Notes: generated from the letters alone by a model not told the origin. A stretch of 53,864 bases of DNA from Methylobacterium planeticum (GCF_008806345.1 NZ_VZZJ01000030.1:1-53864); one strand, 5' to 3'; counted from the stretch's first letter, positions 17,701-25,064 are shown. Numbers and translations: made by a program.

Positions 17701-18196
17701 GCAGCGCGACCTCGCCGGGCTCGTCGACCCGGTCGTCCTCGATGTAGCCGAGGCGGCGCAGCTCCGCCACGACCTCCTGCGGGTCGATGGCGTCGCCGAC
17801 GCGCAGCTCGAGATGCGCCCCGGCCCAGGTCGCGGCCGGGGGCACGCGCTGGATCAGGGCGGGCGCCGTCGTCAGCACGAGGTCGGGCCGGGCGGCGTCG
17901 TCGGTCAGCCAGCGCATCACGCCGGTGCGCGCCCCCATCACCCCGCGCGAGGGCGAGGCGCGGTCGAAGGGCAGGCAATCCCATTCCGGGTAGATCGCGA
18001 CGCCCTGCTCCGGCGCGAGCGCCCGGAGCAGGGCGGCGAGACGCTCGAGCCGGCGGGTGTCGCGGGCCACGTGGACCAAGGGCCGCGCCGATCGGGCGAG
18101 GTCGAGGAGCGCCACCGCGAGGGCGCCCAGCGGCATCCGGGGCGCGGTCGTCTCGCCCTCGAAATCCGTCCGTGCCTGCTGCTTCCGTTCGGCCAA
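14795..18196 (-). CDS. mfd: Mfd-like transcription-repair coupling factor (DEAD/DEAH translocase)
   Basis: 1,133 residues with the Mfd domain order: UvrB-homology region (IYPEWDCLPFDRASPS near residue 68; VDEPGEVALRGRVIDVFP near 160), RNA-polymerase-interacting domain (about 455-530), then a RecG-like translocase with Walker A GDVGFGKTE (Lys595), DEEQRFG (motif II), TLTATPIPRTL, LLATNIIESGLD and QLRGRVGRG, and a C-terminal TRCF domain (EIRLGLSGCVPGDYV). It should push stalled RNA polymerase off damaged DNA and recruit UvrA. The polymerase-binding part reads AIDRDHGLCIFEGLE, clearly divergent from the usual VHxxHGIGRYxGL, and the protein is somewhat short of typical 1,150-1,190 residue Mfd. 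It may be a second, paralogous Mfd, with the canonical gene elsewhere. Confidence 0.82.
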   Translation of the reverse strand: MAERKQQARTDFEGETTAPRMPLGALAVALLDLARSARPLVHVARDTRRLERLAALLRALAPEQGVAIYPEWDCLPFDRASPSRGVMGARTGVMRWLTDDAARPDLVLTTAPALIQRVPPAATWAGAHLELRVGDAIDPQEVVAELRRLGYIEDDRVDEPGEVALRGRVIDVFPAAAPRPCRIEHDDRRITAIRSYDAVSQRSVAEVTLLVIDPATEIILAPDAAERLAPFTGQEHRLARFYPHLANVLDYRPEARLVIETGTEERARAFFEQIADGQENAAQAARRQAAGDALYCGAADWAVLLSERRLATASEGGSGAIPVFARDRRPNVAFARCLRERLKAGDRILLAGPAPALRRLARQAQRIAERPVRLVPDWSAALAGKPGEILAIEAPLDAGFRAPEHGLTAIAAADLLGQRGEASTGGQPPVLPMGEVDLRVGDVAIDRDHGLCIFEGLERITHAEGETGDALRLRFAGDDTLMVPVSQADRIWRYGSEADAVTLDRLEGGAWQKRRCAAEAAIAHTVRRMLDEAAARHGARADALVPPEREMERFAAGFGFALTPDQASAVDGVVADLAGGRPMDRLVCGDVGFGKTEVALRAAAAALFSGKQVALLAPTTVLVRQHLETFRRRFARFGIAAEQLSRLASPAEAKRVKAGLADGSIRLVVGTQALAGRGLRFADLGLTIIDEEQRFGAKMKSTLRAAAAGGHVLTLTATPIPRTLQSALVGLQSLSVIATPPAVRQPIRTVITPFAAEPVRAALMREHRRGGQSFVVCPRIEDIAPMRARLAEIAPELEILVAHGDLKPVEMDEVMVRFADGAGDVLLATNIIESGLDVPRANTMLVWRADRFGLAQLHQLRGRVGRGQRRGVAYLLGDPAQPLSAATEKRLRTLEALDRLGAGFAISARDLDLRGAGDLVGDVQAGHVKLIGLGLYQHLLELTLRAAKGEPAEDWSPEIRLGLSGCVPGDYVPEPELRVGLYTRLLRLRERHEVAALRGEVEDRFGPLPRAVEDLMTLAELRTACVQLGITRLSGGPEGIAADLRAGPAAAPCDLGDAIERRGNRLILRRGSPDPGERAQLAAAFLERLQDMQQAASPGFPAPAEVPVEVPAPAPEGEARGRARPRRTRPVPA

Positions 18197-18420
18197 TGGG
18201 GGCTCCGCGCGACCAATCTCCCGGGCTGCAGGAACGCGCGACCGGCGCGGCGGGGTTCCGGCCGCGCCGGCCCGGTCCCCAGGATTCGGGTGGTCCGGCG
18301 CCCGGACACGGGTGGCCCGTCGACCGATCCGCCCCGCCGCGCGTTGACCCGTCTCGATGGGGTGTCCCGCGCCGCAGCCTCACCCCGGCGCCCCCCTCCC
18401 GCAGGAGCAACCGCCCGCCC

Positions 18421-18723
18421 ATGACCATCACGCACCCGCTCTACGCGAGCCAGAACGGCGACCGCTGGTCGCTCTGCCGCGGCGCCGACGTGGCGGATGT
18501 CTACGTGCTCCACGAGGCGAATCCGGCCTCGGGCGGCCAGATGTCGCGGATCGCCCTCGGCCCCTTCCTGGCCGGACCGGCGGGGGCGCCCGAGCGGCAG
18601 GAGGCGCTGCGCCTGATCGGCGCGCTCATGGAGCGGGCCGCGCAGATGCGCCCGGCGACCCCGGCCGCGCCCGAGCCCGGCGCCGCCGCGGCCGAGCCGA
18701 CCCCGGGGGAGGCGCTGCGCTGA
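18421..18723 (+). CDS. Small protein of unknown function
   Basis: 100 residues (MTITHPLYASQNGDRWSLCR at the start). The first half, with NGDRWSLCRG and VYVLHEANPASGGQMSRI, looks like a compact mixed fold; the last 35 residues are Ala/Pro/Glu-rich and probably disordered. I cannot assign a family. It is transcribed away from the mfd-like gene, with 224 bases between the two starts, and faces the gene at 18744-19058. The ATG at 18421 is chosen because the upstream part of the open frame is Pro/Arg-rich and non-coding in character; CAGGAG lies 13 bases before it, a loose spacing. Confidence 0.6.
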   Translation: MTITHPLYASQNGDRWSLCRGADVADVYVLHEANPASGGQMSRIALGPFLAGPAGAPERQEALRLIGALMERAAQMRPATPAAPEPGAAAAEPTPGEALR

Positions 18724-18726
18724 GGC

Positions 18727-18740
18727 GCGGCCGGCGCGCC
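18727..18740. terminator. Short palindrome between convergent small genes
   Basis: The sequence GCCGGCGCGCCGGC is a perfect 14-base palindrome in the 20-base gap between two convergent stops. It could act as a weak bidirectional terminator; no T-tract is present. Confidence 0.3.
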
Positions 18741-18743
18741 GGC

Positions 18744-19058
18744 TCAGTGCCAGTCCGGCCGGTGGCGGTGCGGCACCCGGCCGACGAACAGGGCGACGAA
18801 ATCCAACGGCTCCGGCCGATGCGCCGGCGCGCAGAGCCGGAAATCCCCGAGGCCGCGCACCTGCAGCCAGCGGCGATAGGTGCGCTCGCGGGCGTCGAAG
18901 GTCTTGCGCAGGTAGCTGCCGGGCTCGCCCCGGTGGAGCGCCGCGCCGGGATCGGCGCCGCCGCGCCCTCCGCCGAAGCGGCGCATCACCTCGGCGCGCC
19001 AGCGCTCGTCGGCGGCGCTGAACAGGAGGTCCGAGTTGCGGCGTTCGTCGAAGAGCAT
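18744..19058 (-). CDS. Small protein of unknown function
   Basis: 104 residues starting MLFDERRNSDLLFSAADERW. It is charged and aromatic-rich (YLRKTFDARERTYRRWLQVR in the middle), soluble by appearance, with no membrane segment or metal motif. The family was not recognised. It converges with the gene at 18421-18723. Its 5' flank holds the predicted small RNA on the opposite strand, with the palindrome at 19177-19191 about 120 bases away, so the two could share a control region. Confidence 0.55.
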   Translation of the reverse strand: MLFDERRNSDLLFSAADERWRAEVMRRFGGGRGGADPGAALHRGEPGSYLRKTFDARERTYRRWLQVRGLGDFRLCAPAHRPEPLDFVALFVGRVPHRHRPDWH

Positions 19059-19176
19059 CCTGCACCGTCCGGGTCCGGCTATGCAGTCATACTACGTAGT
19101 TTTTCGGAGCCGGGAAGGGCGGAGATCCGGTCCTGGCGACCGGGCGATCGGCGTGTGCGGCAGACCCGCGGCCTAT

Positions 19177-19191
19177 TCGACCAATGGTCGA
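19177..19191. promoter_or_regulatory. Palindrome next to a predicted promoter (possible operator)
   Basis: TCGACC-AAT-GGTCGA is a perfect inverted repeat of six-base arms. It abuts the predicted -35 element TTGCAC at 19192-19197, the position where a regulator could block or recruit polymerase. The regulator is unknown. Confidence 0.35.
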
Positions 19192-19219
19192 TTGCACCGG
19201 GCCCGGGCCCGCGTAGTCT
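19192..19219 (+). promoter_or_regulatory. Predicted sigma-70-type promoter
   Basis: TTGCAC at 19192-19197 and TAGTCT at 19214-19219 are separated by 16 bases. Transcription would start near 19225, directly before the hairpin CGTTCCC-ATC-GGGAACG. The -35 is a good match and the -10 a moderate one. Confidence 0.35.
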
Positions 19220-19224
19220 GGCGC

Positions 19225-19298
19225 CGTTCCCATCGGGAACGTTCCTTCTGAACCTTCGGCCCGCCCGGCGTCTCTCCCGCCGCGGCGGGTTGTTTTTT
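19225..19298 (+). ncRNA. Candidate small RNA with two hairpins and intrinsic terminator
   Basis: A stretch of about 74 bases begins with a perfect hairpin (CGTTCCC-ATC-GGGAACG, 19225-19241), continues through a pyrimidine-rich single-stranded part and ends with a CCCGCC/GGCGGG stem followed by TTGTTTTTT. This is the layout of a free-standing bacterial small RNA, and there is no coding gene upstream on this strand for the terminator to serve: the nearest plus-strand gene ends at 18723 and converges on another gene. The family is not known to me. The first hairpin and the U-rich end would suit an Hfq-binding RNA, which is inference. Confidence 0.45.
19276..19298 (+). terminator. Rho-independent terminator
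   Basis: CCCGCC (19276-19281) pairs with GGCGGG (19284-19289), or five pairs with a four-base loop, and is followed by TTGTTTTTT. It is the clearest intrinsic terminator in the first 50 kb of the window. Confidence 0.7.
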
Positions 19299-19622
19299 GC
19301 CGTGCGGAGAGCGGCGGGCAGATGTCGGGATGCTCTGCCCGCCAGTCTTGGCACAAGCGATCGTCGAGCAAGTCGGCATCCGCGGGGCGCGATCTTTGCC
19401 GATGACGGTCGTGATATCGATCATCACCGGCATTGTATCGTATTCGGCGCGTCCTGAGCTGACGTTTCGAGCGGACCGGCATCACAGGCAATCCGTCGAC
19501 CGACGCGCGAAAACTATCATTTCTGTATTCAAATTCGCTCGCCCGATCCATGATGGTTTTAAGATCTTGATCATAGCCGTCATGCACGATGTCAGCCGAC
19601 TTTCCTCAGGTCGAGCGGCACG
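19299..19622. other. Intergenic stretch with nothing recognised
   Basis: About 320 bases of noticeably lower GC than the neighbouring genes. Open frames on the minus strand here cross the terminator and the small-RNA region and have no coding character. No repeats, tRNA or attachment site were seen. Confidence 0.4.
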
Positions 19623-19868
19623 ATGGCTAAGTGGATTCCCGGGGTCGCCACGTTCGGGCTGTTATGCCTCATGATCATTCCGGCGCCCGGAATCTGGGGC
19701 GTCCTGATCGGCGGCGTCTGCACGCTGGCGATCATCGTCAGCGCTGCCCTGTGGCTGCTCGACCGGGTGGCGAGCCGTATCCTGGCCTGGCGGGACCGGA
19801 CGCGCTCCCGGCGCGGGGGAGGGCGCCGCGCCGTGCATGCGGGCTCCGGCATGGCCCGGAAAGTCTGA
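19623..19868 (+). CDS. Small membrane protein of unknown function
   Basis: 81 residues starting MAKWIPGVATFGLLCLMIIP. Two hydrophobic stretches (about residues 5-20 and 22-46, the second being GIWGVLIGGVCTLAIIVSAA) predict one long or two short membrane helices, followed by an arginine-rich tail (RDRTRSRRGGGRR) that would stay in the cytoplasm. The family was not recognised. The ATG is preceded by GAGCGGCACG, a weak ribosome-binding site. It could be spurious, but the hydrophobic-then-basic pattern is typical of real small membrane proteins. Confidence 0.45.
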   Translation: MAKWIPGVATFGLLCLMIIPAPGIWGVLIGGVCTLAIIVSAALWLLDRVASRILAWRDRTRSRRGGGRRAVHAGSGMARKV

Positions 19869-20066
19869 CGCGGGGCCGATCTCGGGCCGCGTTCGGGGCC
19901 GGCACCCGCCAGGCCCTGCCGTGCCCGCCCGAGCGCGGCCTCGACGGCCCGGCACTCGCCGCCTTCGAGCGCCAGGAGGAGCAGGCCGACGCGCTCCGCC
20001 AGCACGCGACCCTCGCGAGCGCCGCCGGGTCGCTGTGAGGCTTCAGGAGCGCCGCGGGGTATGAGC

Positions 20067-20813
20067 TCAGCGCAGCGGCCGGATCGTGAAGCTGTGCGCG
20101 ATCCGCCCCGGCACCAGCCGGAAGTCGGTCTCGCGGGCCCGGGCCAGCCCCTCGGCGTCGAGGCACTCGATGGCCTCGCGGGCCTTGGTCTCGGACATGT
20201 TGGTGCGCGCCGCGATGTCGGCGCAGCTGAGGTTCTGCACCGTGCCGCGCCGGTCCGCGAGCGCCGCCAGCAGGACGTAGAGCTTGAGGGCGTTGAGGTC
20301 CCGGGCGTAGCGGCTGGTGAAGCGGTGCAGGTCGGCGATCCGCAAGTCCGGGGCGTCGCGGTCGAGGGGCGCGTGCGCGATCCGGGCGTAGCGGGGCGGG
20401 CCGGGCGCGTCGGTGAGGCGGTAGCGGACCCGGCGGCCCTGGCCCTCATGCGTCACCGCGATGAGCCCCTGCGCCGTCAGCAGGCGCTTTCCGGCCGAGA
20501 GCACCGGCGAGGACAGGCCGGCGAGCGCCGTGAGCTGCGCGTAGGACAGGAGCGCCGCCACCGGCTCGGGGCCGGCCTCGTCCGCCTCCGCCATCAGCGC
20601 CACCGCGAGCAGGATCTTGAGGGCCGCCGCCGAGCGGCCCGCATGGGCCGGCTCGCTGCGGAAGCTCCGCAGGCCGCCGTCGCGCACCCAGCCGCAGGGC
20701 AGGCGCGAGGCGCCGCGCGGCGCGATGTCCGGGCCGAGGCGGTCCGCGACGTCGCCCGGCGGCTCGGTGCGGCGGGAGACGAGATCTCCGGAGCGCAGGA
20801 GCGTGTAGTTCAT
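20067..20813 (-). CDS. Winged-helix protein of unknown function, coupled to a LysR gene
   Basis: 248 residues starting MNYTLLRSGDLVSRRTEPPG. The central part (LKILLAVALMAEADEAGPEP, YAQLTALAGLSSPVLSAGKRLLTAQGLI) and the C-terminal part (LKLYVLLAALADRRGTVQNL followed by CADIAARTNMSETKAREAIECLDAEGLA) each resemble winged helix-turn-helix units, as in plasmid replication initiators or phage regulators, so two DNA-binding units are possible. No catalytic motif was seen. The ATG overlaps the stop of the upstream LysR gene in an ATGA junction (20810-20813), indicating coupled translation and a shared job, probably in control of gene expression. Confidence 0.65.
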   Translation of the reverse strand: MNYTLLRSGDLVSRRTEPPGDVADRLGPDIAPRGASRLPCGWVRDGGLRSFRSEPAHAGRSAAALKILLAVALMAEADEAGPEPVAALLSYAQLTALAGLSSPVLSAGKRLLTAQGLIAVTHEGQGRRVRYRLTDAPGPPRYARIAHAPLDRDAPDLRIADLHRFTSRYARDLNALKLYVLLAALADRRGTVQNLSCADIAARTNMSETKAREAIECLDAEGLARARETDFRLVPGRIAHSFTIRPLR

Positions 20814-21745
20814 CCGACCAGGCACCCCTGCCGCAGGTCGGCCTCGACCGTCTCGCCCGCGAGGGTCCGGGCGAGACGCCGGGCGATGCCGACGAGGGCC
20901 GAGACCATCGGGGTGCCCGGCTCCTGCTTCGGCGCCACGAGGCCGATCGTGTGGCAGATGTCGGGGGCGACGATCGGGATCGCGCGCACGCCCTGCATCG
21001 GCCCCAGCGTGTCGGCCAGGATCGCCGGCATGATGGTGGCCCATTGCAGCGTGCGCACATGGGTCATCAGCACGATCATCGAGTTCGATTCGAGGGTCGG
21101 CGCCGGCTCGCTGCCGGAGGCGCGCAATTGCTGATCGATGATGCGCCGGTTCTGCATGTCCGGCGTGAGCAGGCACAGGGGGATGCGGCTCACCTCCGCC
21201 CAGGTGACGTGGGCGCGCCCGTCATAGGCGCCCCCCGCGGCGGTCAGCAGGCGGTAGCGCTCCTGGTAGAGCGGCACGGCGGTGACGCGGCCGAGGGGCT
21301 CGTTGTCGAGGTAGGTGAGGCCGGCATCCGCCTCGAGATTCTCGAGGAGGGCCAAGATCGCCGTCGAGGTGGTCGATTCCACGCTGAAGCGCACGTCCGG
21401 GTAGCGCGCCCGGTAGGGCGTCGTCAGGGAGGCGACCATCGGCAGCGCCGTCGGGATCGCGGCGATGCGCAGGTGCCCGGCCGGCCCGTGCCGCAGCGTC
21501 GCCACGTCCTCCCGCATGGCCCGGGCATCGGCGACGATGCGGCGCCCCCAGGTCAGGACGCGCTCGCCTTCCGGTGTGAAGCCCTGGAAGCGCGAGCCCC
21601 GCTGCACCAGCCGGACGCCGAGGCGATCCTCCAGGCTCTTCACCCCCGCCGACAGGGTCTGCTGGGTGACGCCGCAGAGCTCGGCCGCGCGGCCGAAATG
21701 CTGCTCACGCGAGAGGGCGAGGAGGAAGTCGAGCTTGTCGATCAC
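20810..21745 (-). CDS. LysR-family transcriptional regulator
   Basis: 311 residues. The N-terminal HTH (LDFLLALSREQHFGRAAELC, then GVTQQTLSAGVKSLEDRLGV, residues 5-44) is standard for LysR, but QQTLSAGVKSLE replaces the more common QPALSRQIRxLE. The effector domain follows from about residue 90. This version of the helix, with LVQRGSRFQGFTPEGERVL, resembles the regulators found near formate dehydrogenase (fds) operons in Alphaproteobacteria; that link is from memory and remains tentative. It is the first gene of a two-gene unit and lies divergent to the FecBCD-type importer, whose control it may exert. A CTTCA-ATA-TGAAG element lies in the shared upstream region. Confidence 0.85.
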   Translation of the reverse strand: MIDKLDFLLALSREQHFGRAAELCGVTQQTLSAGVKSLEDRLGVRLVQRGSRFQGFTPEGERVLTWGRRIVADARAMREDVATLRHGPAGHLRIAAIPTALPMVASLTTPYRARYPDVRFSVESTTSTAILALLENLEADAGLTYLDNEPLGRVTAVPLYQERYRLLTAAGGAYDGRAHVTWAEVSRIPLCLLTPDMQNRRIIDQQLRASGSEPAPTLESNSMIVLMTHVRTLQWATIMPAILADTLGPMQGVRAIPIVAPDICHTIGLVAPKQEPGTPMVSALVGIARRLARTLAGETVEADLRQGCLVG

Positions 21746-21815
21746 GGCGACGCAGTACGGATCCGGTTCCCGTGCGGGTCACGAGGTCATCTGTGGTAGA
21801 ATGATGCTGCGGGCG

Positions 21816-21828
21816 CTTCAATATGAAG
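21816..21828. promoter_or_regulatory. Possible LysR-type binding site
   Basis: CTTCA-ATA-TGAAG in the 214-base region between the divergent LysR and importer genes is a short inverted repeat with the T-N11-A-like spacing of LysR boxes, in a locally AT-richer stretch. The evidence is position and symmetry only. Confidence 0.25.
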
Positions 21829-21959
21829 TCCGATGCTGTTACGGCCGGGACGCGGATCGGCGCGGTCTCGCCCCGCCTCGGGTCCGCCCGCCGCATAGGT
21901 GAATGCTCCGCGTGACGCTAAGCTGCCGGCCGCCCCGACGGCGGAGAGCCCCGACCCCG

Positions 21960-23081
21960 ATGATGCACCGATTCCGCGACCAAGGCCGCGCCCCCCGCGC
22001 CGCGCTCCGGCGGCACCTCCTCGCCGGCCTCGCCCTGCTGCTCGCCGGGCTCGCAGGCCCGGGCGCCGAGGCGCGGCCCTTCGTGGACGCGGCGGGCCGC
22101 ACGGTCGAGATTCCGGACAAGGTCTCGCGCGTGCTCGCCGCCGGCCCGCCCGCCTCGGTCCTGATCTACACCCTGGCGCCGGCCCGGATGATCGGCTGGG
22201 TCCGGGCTCCGCACCCGGACGAGAAGCCCTTCCTGGCGCCCGAGACCCGCGAGCTTCCGGCCTACGGGCGCCTGACCGGCCGGGGCAACACCGCCAATGT
22301 CGAGGCGGTGCTCGCCATGAAGCCCGACCTCATCGTCGATGTCGGCGCCACGGGCCCGACCTACGCCTCGCTCGCCGACCGCGTCCAGGCCCAGACCGGC
22401 ATCCCCTACATCCTCCTCGACGGCAGCTTCGCCACCACCCCCGACACCTATCGGCGCTTCGGCGCGCTGATCGGCGAGGAGGCCCGCGCGGAGGAACTCG
22501 CGGCGGATGCGGAGGGCATCCTCGCCGAGGTGCGGGCGAAGGTCGGGGCCCTGCCCGAGGAGAAGCGGCCGCGGGTCTATTACGGGCGCGGCCCGCGCGG
22601 GCTCGAGACCGGGCTCGCCGGCTCGATCAACACCGAGATCCTCGACGTCGCCGGTGCGCGCAACGTCGCGGCGGCGGCGGGGCAGGGCGGGTTGACCGCG
22701 GTCTCTCCCGAGCAGGTCCTGGCCTGGAACCCGGACGTGATCCTGACCCTCGATCCCGCCTTCCGCGAGGGCCTCGCGCGCGATCCGCTCTGGAGCGGCC
22801 TCGCGGCCGTCAGGGCGGGGCGGATCTACCAGACGCCGCGGCTGCCCTTCGGCTGGTTCGACGCGCCGCCCGGGGTCAACCGGCTGATCGGCCTGCGCTG
22901 GCTCGCGGCGATCCTCTACCCGGACCTGTTCCCGCAGCCGCTCGCTGAGGCGACCCGCGACTTCTACCGGCGCTACTACCACGTCGCCCTCGACCCGGCG
23001 CAGGTCGACGCCCTGCTGGCCGGCGCCCGGCCGGGCGAGGGGAAGCCCCCTGAGGGCAAGCCCGCCGAGGCCCGGCCGTGA
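21960..23081 (+). CDS. Periplasmic binding protein of a FecBCD/BtuFCD-type importer
   Basis: 373 residues with a signal peptide (RRHLLAGLALLLAGLAGPGAEA). The mature part begins DAAGRTVEIPDKVSRVLAAG, the usual opening of type II importer binding proteins, with VLAMKPDLIVDVGA, FGALIGEEARAEELAADAEG and LAWNPDVILTLDPAF as family landmarks. The binding clamp of such proteins carries iron-siderophore, cobalamin, haem or, in the MolA group, molybdate/tungstate. The version here (GRGNTANVEAVL, YYGRGPRGLETGLAGSINTE) is associated in memory with loci for molybdenum enzymes, and the ModE-like regulator downstream supports that. ATG at 21960 is preferred over 21903, since it begins near the signal peptide. 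The last bases overlap the permease start. Confidence 0.82.
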   Translation: MMHRFRDQGRAPRAALRRHLLAGLALLLAGLAGPGAEARPFVDAAGRTVEIPDKVSRVLAAGPPASVLIYTLAPARMIGWVRAPHPDEKPFLAPETRELPAYGRLTGRGNTANVEAVLAMKPDLIVDVGATGPTYASLADRVQAQTGIPYILLDGSFATTPDTYRRFGALIGEEARAEELAADAEGILAEVRAKVGALPEEKRPRVYYGRGPRGLETGLAGSINTEILDVAGARNVAAAAGQGGLTAVSPEQVLAWNPDVILTLDPAFREGLARDPLWSGLAAVRAGRIYQTPRLPFGWFDAPPGVNRLIGLRWLAAILYPDLFPQPLAEATRDFYRRYYHVALDPAQVDALLAGARPGEGKPPEGKPAEARP

Positions 23082-24136
23082 CGCGCTCCGCCGCGCCCGC
23101 AGCCGCGGGCGTCGGGGCCGGGCGGCGCCTCGCGACCCTGGCGCGGCGGGCCGGCCCGCTCCTCGCGCTGGCGCTGCTGGCGCTCCTCTCCCTCTCGGTC
23201 GGCAAGTTCGGGGTCCCGGCCCGGGACGTGTTCGCGGTGCTCGGGGCCAAGCTCCTCGGGCTCGTCTCGGGGGTCGACCCCACCGCCCAGACCGTGGTGC
23301 TGCAGGTCCGGCTCCCCCGGGTCGCGGCGGCGCTCGTGGTCGGCGGGGCGCTCGCCGCGGCGGGCGCGACCTATCAGGGCCTGTTCCGCAATCCCCTGGT
23401 CTCGCCCGACATCCTCGGGGTCTCGGCGGGGGCGAGCCTCGGGGCGGTGCTCGGCATCTTCCTGGCGCTGCCCGTGGCGGCGATCCAGGGCCTCGCCTTC
23501 CTCGGCGGCCTCGGCGCCGTCGGGATCGTCTACGCGGTCGGCGCGGCGGTGCGCCGGCACGACCCGGTGCTGACCCTCGTGCTCGCCGGCGTCGCGGTCG
23601 GGGCGGTGCTCGGCGCGGCGATCTCGCTCCTCAAGGTCCTGGCCGACCCCTACAACCAGCTGCCCGCCATCACCTACTGGCTGCTCGGCAGCCTCGCGGC
23701 GGTCACCCTCGGGGATGTCGGGGCGATCCTGCCGGCGATCCTCCTCGGCCTGCTGCCCCTGGTCCTGCTGCGCTGGCGCATGAACCTGATGAGCCTCGGC
23801 GAGGAGGAGGCGCGGGCGCTCGGCGTCGAGACCCGGCTCCTGCGCCCGCTCTTCATCGCGAGCGCGACGCTGATCACCGCCGCGGCGGTCTCGGTCACCG
23901 GGGTGATCGGCTGGATCGGCCTGCTCGTGCCCCACGTCGCCCGCCTGCTCGTCGGGCCGGATTTCCGCCGCCTGCTCCCCGCCGCCCTGGTCCTCGGGGC
24001 CGGCTACCTGCTCGCCGTCGACCTCGCGGCCCGCACCCTCGCGGCGATCGAGGTGCCCCTCGGCATCCTCACGGCCTTGATCGGCGCGCCGTTCTTCCTC
24101 TGGCTGCTCGCCACCGCCCGCCGGGGCTGGGCGTGA
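23078..24136 (+). CDS. FecCD-family importer permease
   Basis: 352 residues with about ten hydrophobic segments spread over the whole length. FecCD signatures are QVRLPRVAAALVVGGALAAA, GATYQGLFRNPLVSPDILG (about residues 96-114), GAVLGAAISLLKVLADPYNQ and GVIGWIGLLVPHVARLLVG with the EAA-like loop contacting the ATPase. The start is GTG at 23078 overlapping the previous stop as GTGA. It forms the membrane channel for the substrate handed over by the binding protein at 21960-23081. The homodimer plus the ATPase of the next gene would make the complete importer. Confidence 0.88.
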   Translation: MTRSAAPAAAGVGAGRRLATLARRAGPLLALALLALLSLSVGKFGVPARDVFAVLGAKLLGLVSGVDPTAQTVVLQVRLPRVAAALVVGGALAAAGATYQGLFRNPLVSPDILGVSAGASLGAVLGIFLALPVAAIQGLAFLGGLGAVGIVYAVGAAVRRHDPVLTLVLAGVAVGAVLGAAISLLKVLADPYNQLPAITYWLLGSLAAVTLGDVGAILPAILLGLLPLVLLRWRMNLMSLGEEEARALGVETRLLRPLFIASATLITAAAVSVTGVIGWIGLLVPHVARLLVGPDFRRLLPAALVLGAGYLLAVDLAARTLAAIEVPLGILTALIGAPFFLWLLATARRGWA

Positions 24137-24918
24137 GCGCGGAGGCAATGCTCCGGGTCGAGGCCCTCGCCTTCGGGTACGGCGCCCGCATCGTCGGCGC
24201 CGAGGTCAGCTTCGCACTCAGGGCCGGCGAGGTGCTGTGCCTGCTCGGGCCGAACGGCAGCGGCAAGACCACCCTGTTCAAGACCCTGCTCGGCCTGCTG
24301 CCGGCCCGGGGCGGGCGGGTCCTCGTCGACGGGCGCGACGTCGCGCGCTGGTCCCGGGCGCAGCTCGCCCGCGCCATCGCGTACGTGCCCCAGGCCCACA
24401 CCGCCCTGTTCCCGTTCACGGTGCGCGACGTCGTGCTGATGGGGCGCGCCAGCCGGCTGCGGCCCTTCGCGGCCCCGGGCCGGGCCGACCACGCGGTGGC
24501 GGAGGCGGCGCTGGCGAGCCTCGGCATCGGGCACCTCGCGGGTCGGATCTACACCGAGATCAGCGGCGGCGAGCGCCAGCTCGCCCTGGTGGCGCGGGCG
24601 CTCGCCGGGGAGCCGCGCCTCCTCGTCATGGACGAGCCGACCGCGAGCCTCGATTTCGGCAACCAGGTGCAGGTGCTGGCCCAGATCCGGCGGCTCGCCC
24701 GCAGTGGCCTCAGCGTCGTCCTGTCGACCCACGACCCCGACCACGCCTTCCTGTGCGCCGACCGGGTGGTGCTGCTGCATGCGGGGCGCCTCGCGGCGCT
24801 CGGCACGCCCGAAGAGACCATCACCCCCGAGAGCCTGCGCCGGCTCTACGGGGTCGAGGTCGCGGTGGTGGCCCTGTCCGGGCAGCAGCGCTCGGTCTGC
24901 ACGCCCGTGCTGCCCTGA
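24133..24918 (+). CDS. ABC importer ATPase (FecE/BtuD/MolC type)
   Basis: 261 residues. Walker A LLGPNGSGKTTLFKTLLGLL, Q-loop AYVPQAHTALFPF, signature EISGGERQLALVARALAG, Walker B LLVMDEPTASLD and switch His in LSTHDPDHAFLCADR are all intact. The start is GTG at 24133 in a GTGA overlap with the permease gene. The three genes 21960-24918 therefore form a compact operon. Substrate is inferred as molybdate or tungstate from the downstream ModE/ModA-like regulator, with iron chelate or cobalamin the main alternatives. No cobalamin riboswitch or Fur box was recognised upstream of the operon. Confidence 0.88.
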   Translation: MSAEAMLRVEALAFGYGARIVGAEVSFALRAGEVLCLLGPNGSGKTTLFKTLLGLLPARGGRVLVDGRDVARWSRAQLARAIAYVPQAHTALFPFTVRDVVLMGRASRLRPFAAPGRADHAVAEAALASLGIGHLAGRIYTEISGGERQLALVARALAGEPRLLVMDEPTASLDFGNQVQVLAQIRRLARSGLSVVLSTHDPDHAFLCADRVVLLHAGRLAALGTPEETITPESLRRLYGVEVAVVALSGQQRSVCTPVLP

Positions 24919-25064
24919 GGCCGCGCGAACCCTCGGCGGAACGGAACCGCGCCCGAACCCGTTGCGGGGCCCGAACACAGGCCCGGAACTCCAGCTCCGA
25001 ATTCCAGCCCCGAGCTCCCTGCGGGCGCTGCCCGGCATTCCGAGGACGACCCGGTGACCCGACC

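Noticed and set aside
11050..18424. Long plus-strand frames opposite the kinase and Mfd-like genes
   Set aside because: In high-GC coding DNA the antisense strand lacks stops; these frames have Arg/Gly/Ala-rich composition and no motif, while the minus-strand proteins have complete domain sets.
19225..19260. GGAAC in the small-RNA hairpin as an EcfG (-35) element
   Set aside because: No CGTT -10 element lies 16-17 bases after it, and the GGAAC is part of a perfect hairpin.
19087..19587. Minus-strand frame of 166 residues in the intergenic stretch
   Set aside because: It crosses the predicted small RNA and terminator and has a composition unlike a protein, with no recognisable motif or ribosome-binding site.
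24950..24975. GGAAC...CGTT as an EcfG promoter ahead of the ModE-like gene
   Set aside because: The spacing is about 12 bases, too short for this sigma factor.
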